A program made the position numbers and the translations under genes. 64,000 bases of DNA, from the NCBI GenBank assembly GCA_963921425.1, contig OY992837.1, positions 12,621,896 through 12,685,895 of the forward strand, read 5' to 3'. The DNA is from Dryas octopetala. Its lineage: Eukaryota > Streptophyta > Magnoliopsida > Rosales > Rosaceae. Within the stretch, counting starts at the first letter, position 1. Each line of letters starts with the position of its first letter. This document shows, piece after piece, positions 61,437-64,000 of this stretch. The notes below the pieces were generated by a model. That model had not been told where the DNA came from, ran no database searches, and saw only the letters and a program-made list of their open reading frames with translations.

Positions 61437-63720
61437 GTGACCTGGCTGATCCGAAGTCCTGCTGGATGATGACGTGAGATCTTCCTGTAGACAAACACAA
61501 GATCAAAGGAGATGGACCGGTGTGGTACCAGCCAAACACGCTCCGATGATGAAGTCAGTGATGTGTGTTTGATGGTGTTTGAATGGAAGTGAGGAAGAAC
61601 ATGTGATGAACTTGGGAGAATGGGAAGAACAAGGCAAATGTTCTGGGTTTATTCTCAGCAAGTCCAAGTGTGTTTTTGGTAAGCCAAAGTTTGTGCAAGT
61701 GTTTGCTTTTTTATGGCTGGATGGATGGGGGCTTTGGCTTTGTGCATATAAGTTGGTTTATATAGACAAGGGAAGGTGTGGAGAGTAAGTTACCTGCATG
61801 TGATTGAGTGGCTGAGAGAGATCCACGCGTTCGGTCATAACTAGTAGCATGCACAGCTACTCACCTCCTTTGCATTCAATGCTGCATTGAATGCAAGGAT
61901 GGAAGATCAGGTGGAATGCCCCAATAGTCATGGCTGTGAGCTGGAATGTCTTATCTGTCAGAGAGTCACGTCAGGTGCACTTGAGTATGGCGGTTCGTCC
62001 CAACGTGATCTTCTTTAGGATGGCGGTGGGAGGCCGAGCCGATCCGAACACATGTCCTCACATGTAGACGTGAAACCCATGTGTGATCGGATCGGATTTA
62101 GACAAGTCGGCCAAGCCGATCAGGTAGGTAGTGCAGTGATCCCCTCAAGTGAAATCCGGCCGCAACTAGGATTTGAGATGATGATCACCAAAGCCGAGCC
62201 GATCCGAACTGGGAATGGAATGGACTGAGTTGATGTGGTGATGTGGAGATCCACGTCTGATCGTGATCGGTCATTGGTCCGGGCCGAGCCGAATCAATGG
62301 TTGAGATGATCAGGTGGTGACAAGATTGTCGAAGCACGTCTGATCGTGATCGGTCATTGGTCCGGGCCGAGCCGAACCAATAGTTGAGATGATCAGGTGG
62401 TGACAAGATTGTCGAAGCACGTCTGATCGTGATCGGTCATTGGGCCGGGCCGAGCCGAACCAATGGTTGAGATGATCAGGTGCTGACAAGATTGTCGAAG
62501 CACGTCTGATCGTGATCGGTCATTGGGCCGGGCCGAGCCGAACCAATGGTTGAGATGATCAGGTGCTGACAAGATTGTCGAAGCACGTCTGATCGTGATC
62601 GGTCATTGGTCCGGGCCGAGCCGAACCAATAGTTGAGATGATCAGGTGGTGACAAGATTGTCGAAGCACGTCTGATCGTGATCGGTCATTGGTCCGGGCC
62701 GAGCCGAACCAATAGTTGAGATGATCAGGTGCTGACAAGATTGTCGAAGCACGTCTGATCGTGATCGGTCATTGGGCCGAGCCGAGCCGAACCAATGGTT
62801 GAGATGATCAGGTGCTGACAAGATTGTCGAAGCACGTCTGATCGTGATCGGTCATTGGTCCGGGCCGAGCCGAACCAATAGTTGAGATGATCAGGTGGTG
62901 ACAAGATTGTCGAAGCACGTCTGATCGTGATCGGTCATTGGGCCGGGCCGAGCCGAACCAATGGTTGAGATGATCAGGTGCTGACAAGATTGTCGAAGCA
63001 CGTCTGATCGTGATCGGTCATTGGGCCGGGCCGAGCCGAACCAATGGTTGAGATGATCAGGTGCTGACAAGATTGTCGAAGCACGTCTGATCGTGATCGG
63101 TCATTGGGCCGGGCCGAGCCGAACCAATGGTTGAGATGATCAGGTGCTGACAAGATTGTCGAAGCACGTCTGATCGTGATCGGTCATTGGTCCGGGCCGA
63201 GCCGAACCAATGGTTGAGATGATCAGGTGCTGACAAGATTGTCGAAGCACGTCTGATCGTGATCGGTCATTGGGCCGGGCCGAGCCGAACCAATGGTTGA
63301 GATGATCAGGTGCTGACAAGATTGTCGAAGCACGTCTGATCGTGATCGGTCATTGGTCCGGGCCGAGCCGAACCAATGGTTGAGATGTGACTAGAGAAAG
63401 ATGATCTCCAGATCTGAGCCGAACTGATGGTGTTCAAAAAAGATAATCTCTCGAATTCCTGGTGGATCCCAATGTCGGTTCGGATCGGATATGGGTAACC
63501 CGGAGGTAAGAGCCGATCTCATATGTACATGCTGTTGGCGTTGCTAAGCTGAGATGATGACATAGATGGCTGGGTCTGACCAAGTTGACCATCAAAGAGT
63601 CTGAGCAAAAATGGGACTTGGTGTGCCACGTGTTGGTCTGTGATTGGCCATTGAATCCATGTGGATTTATCCACAAACACATGTGATAACTGATAAAAAT
63701 TCACATAGATCACAAGATGG
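61437..63720 (+). mobile_element. Probable LTR-derived region carrying the 83-bp array (fossil)
   Basis: Near 61530 it has GGTGTGGTACCAGCCAA and a CTCCGATGATGAAGTCAG block also seen at about 9014. GCCGAGCCGATCCGAAC words occur on both sides of the array. No coding region is seen. The limits and family are uncertain, and it may be a single large LTR. Confidence 0.35.
62252..63387 (+). repeat. 83-bp tandem array, 14 units (last one partial)
   Basis: CACGTCTGATCGTGATCGGT begins units at 62252, 62335, 62418 and then every 83 bases to 63331, with no length change. Two main forms alternate irregularly: ATTGGTCC...CCAATAG...GGTGGTG and ATTGGGCC...CCAATGG...GGTGCTG. Recombinant forms also occur. Each unit can fold CATTGG(T/G)CCGG against CCGAACCAATG around GCCGAG. 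There are no unique spacers, so it is a minisatellite. Confidence 0.95.
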
Positions 63721-63889
63721 AAGCACTTGAAATATTGCAAAAAGAAAAGAAAAAAAAATGTTAAACACCGTCCATACTTTCCTTTTAAGAATTATTAATA
63801 TTTTTGTTCCTACTAGCTAGAAGACTCAAATCCCAGAACTTTAAAAAGAAAAAAAAAAAAATTACAATAGCCTTTAAGCAATGTGGATG

Positions 63890-63976
63890 ACAGAATCTAG
63901 CTACTTGTGAGGAGGTCATCCAAGTTTCCAAGAGGCATGGCAAGGAGGCAGCCTCCTTGGGACTGTGTTTTTCCAG
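63890..63976 (+). CDS. Possible exon at the right edge (unknown)
   Basis: TCEEVIQVSKRHGKEAASLG and a few more codons read openly on the plus strand before TTTTCCAG and a good donor GTAAATT at 63977. The composition looks protein-like. The acceptor is weak, nothing upstream joins to it, and the family is not recognised. It could be chance. Confidence 0.25.
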
Positions 63977-64000
63977 GTAAATTAACATCTTGCGACTTGG

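Noticed and set aside
62252-63387. CRISPR-like array
   Set aside because: The repeats are contiguous 83-base units without unique spacers, in a plant nuclear context.

Overview
This window is plant nuclear DNA, almost certainly from a dicot and probably a rosid. The genes have many GT-AG introns, the flanks are AT-rich, the two housekeeping-type leaders carry telo-box motifs, and the spaces between genes are packed with small non-autonomous DNA transposons. I cannot name the species.

Layout. 1-6044 (minus): the 5' part of a very large TPR/J-protein co-chaperone gene; the rest runs off the left edge. 6050-14480: no host gene. It holds a CTGCAG-rich repeat, a Mutator-type element, a PIF/Harbinger-type element and a copia remnant with an hAT element inside it. 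About 14480-18054 (plus): a poorly resolved gene whose last coding exon is clear and whose intron holds an antisense LINE. 18532-20717 (minus): a complete five-exon cytokinin dehydrogenase of the CKX1 type. 20930-39640: about 19 kb without a convincing gene, containing at least five short inverted-repeat elements. 39736-45629 (plus): a complete eight-exon organellar RecA gene (RECA3 type), with an antisense LINE in its 2.3 kb fourth intron. 46443-48570: an hAT-type element with a perfect 8-bp target duplication. 48720-50324: three near-identical 535-bp tandem units. 51515-52655 (plus): a GH17 beta-1,3-glucanase gene. 52878-60300: a decayed second copy of the RECA3-3'-end-to-GH17 interval, cut up by transposons. 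61437-63720: a repeat-derived stretch with fourteen 83-bp units.

How it fits together. TPR/J-protein and CKX1 lie next to each other on the same strand. From memory the Arabidopsis counterparts (At2g41520 and At2g41510) are also neighbours, so this looks like a conserved gene pair. The RECA3-to-GH17 interval has been duplicated in tandem: copy A is about 45250-52800 and copy B about 52878-60300. Copy A keeps both genes. Copy B keeps only the last RECA3 exon and the 3' half of GH17, and has taken in an hAT element, a solo LTR and several Mutator-type elements. Where copy A keeps the empty site, it confirms the insertion points.

No unknown multi-gene system is evident. The best leads are the triplicated 535-bp promoter-like unit, the GH17 signal-peptide reading frame that has lost a usable upstream ATG, CT microsatellites starting exactly at two first-intron donor sites, the FG-rich N-terminus of the J-protein, and the hairpin-forming 83-bp array.
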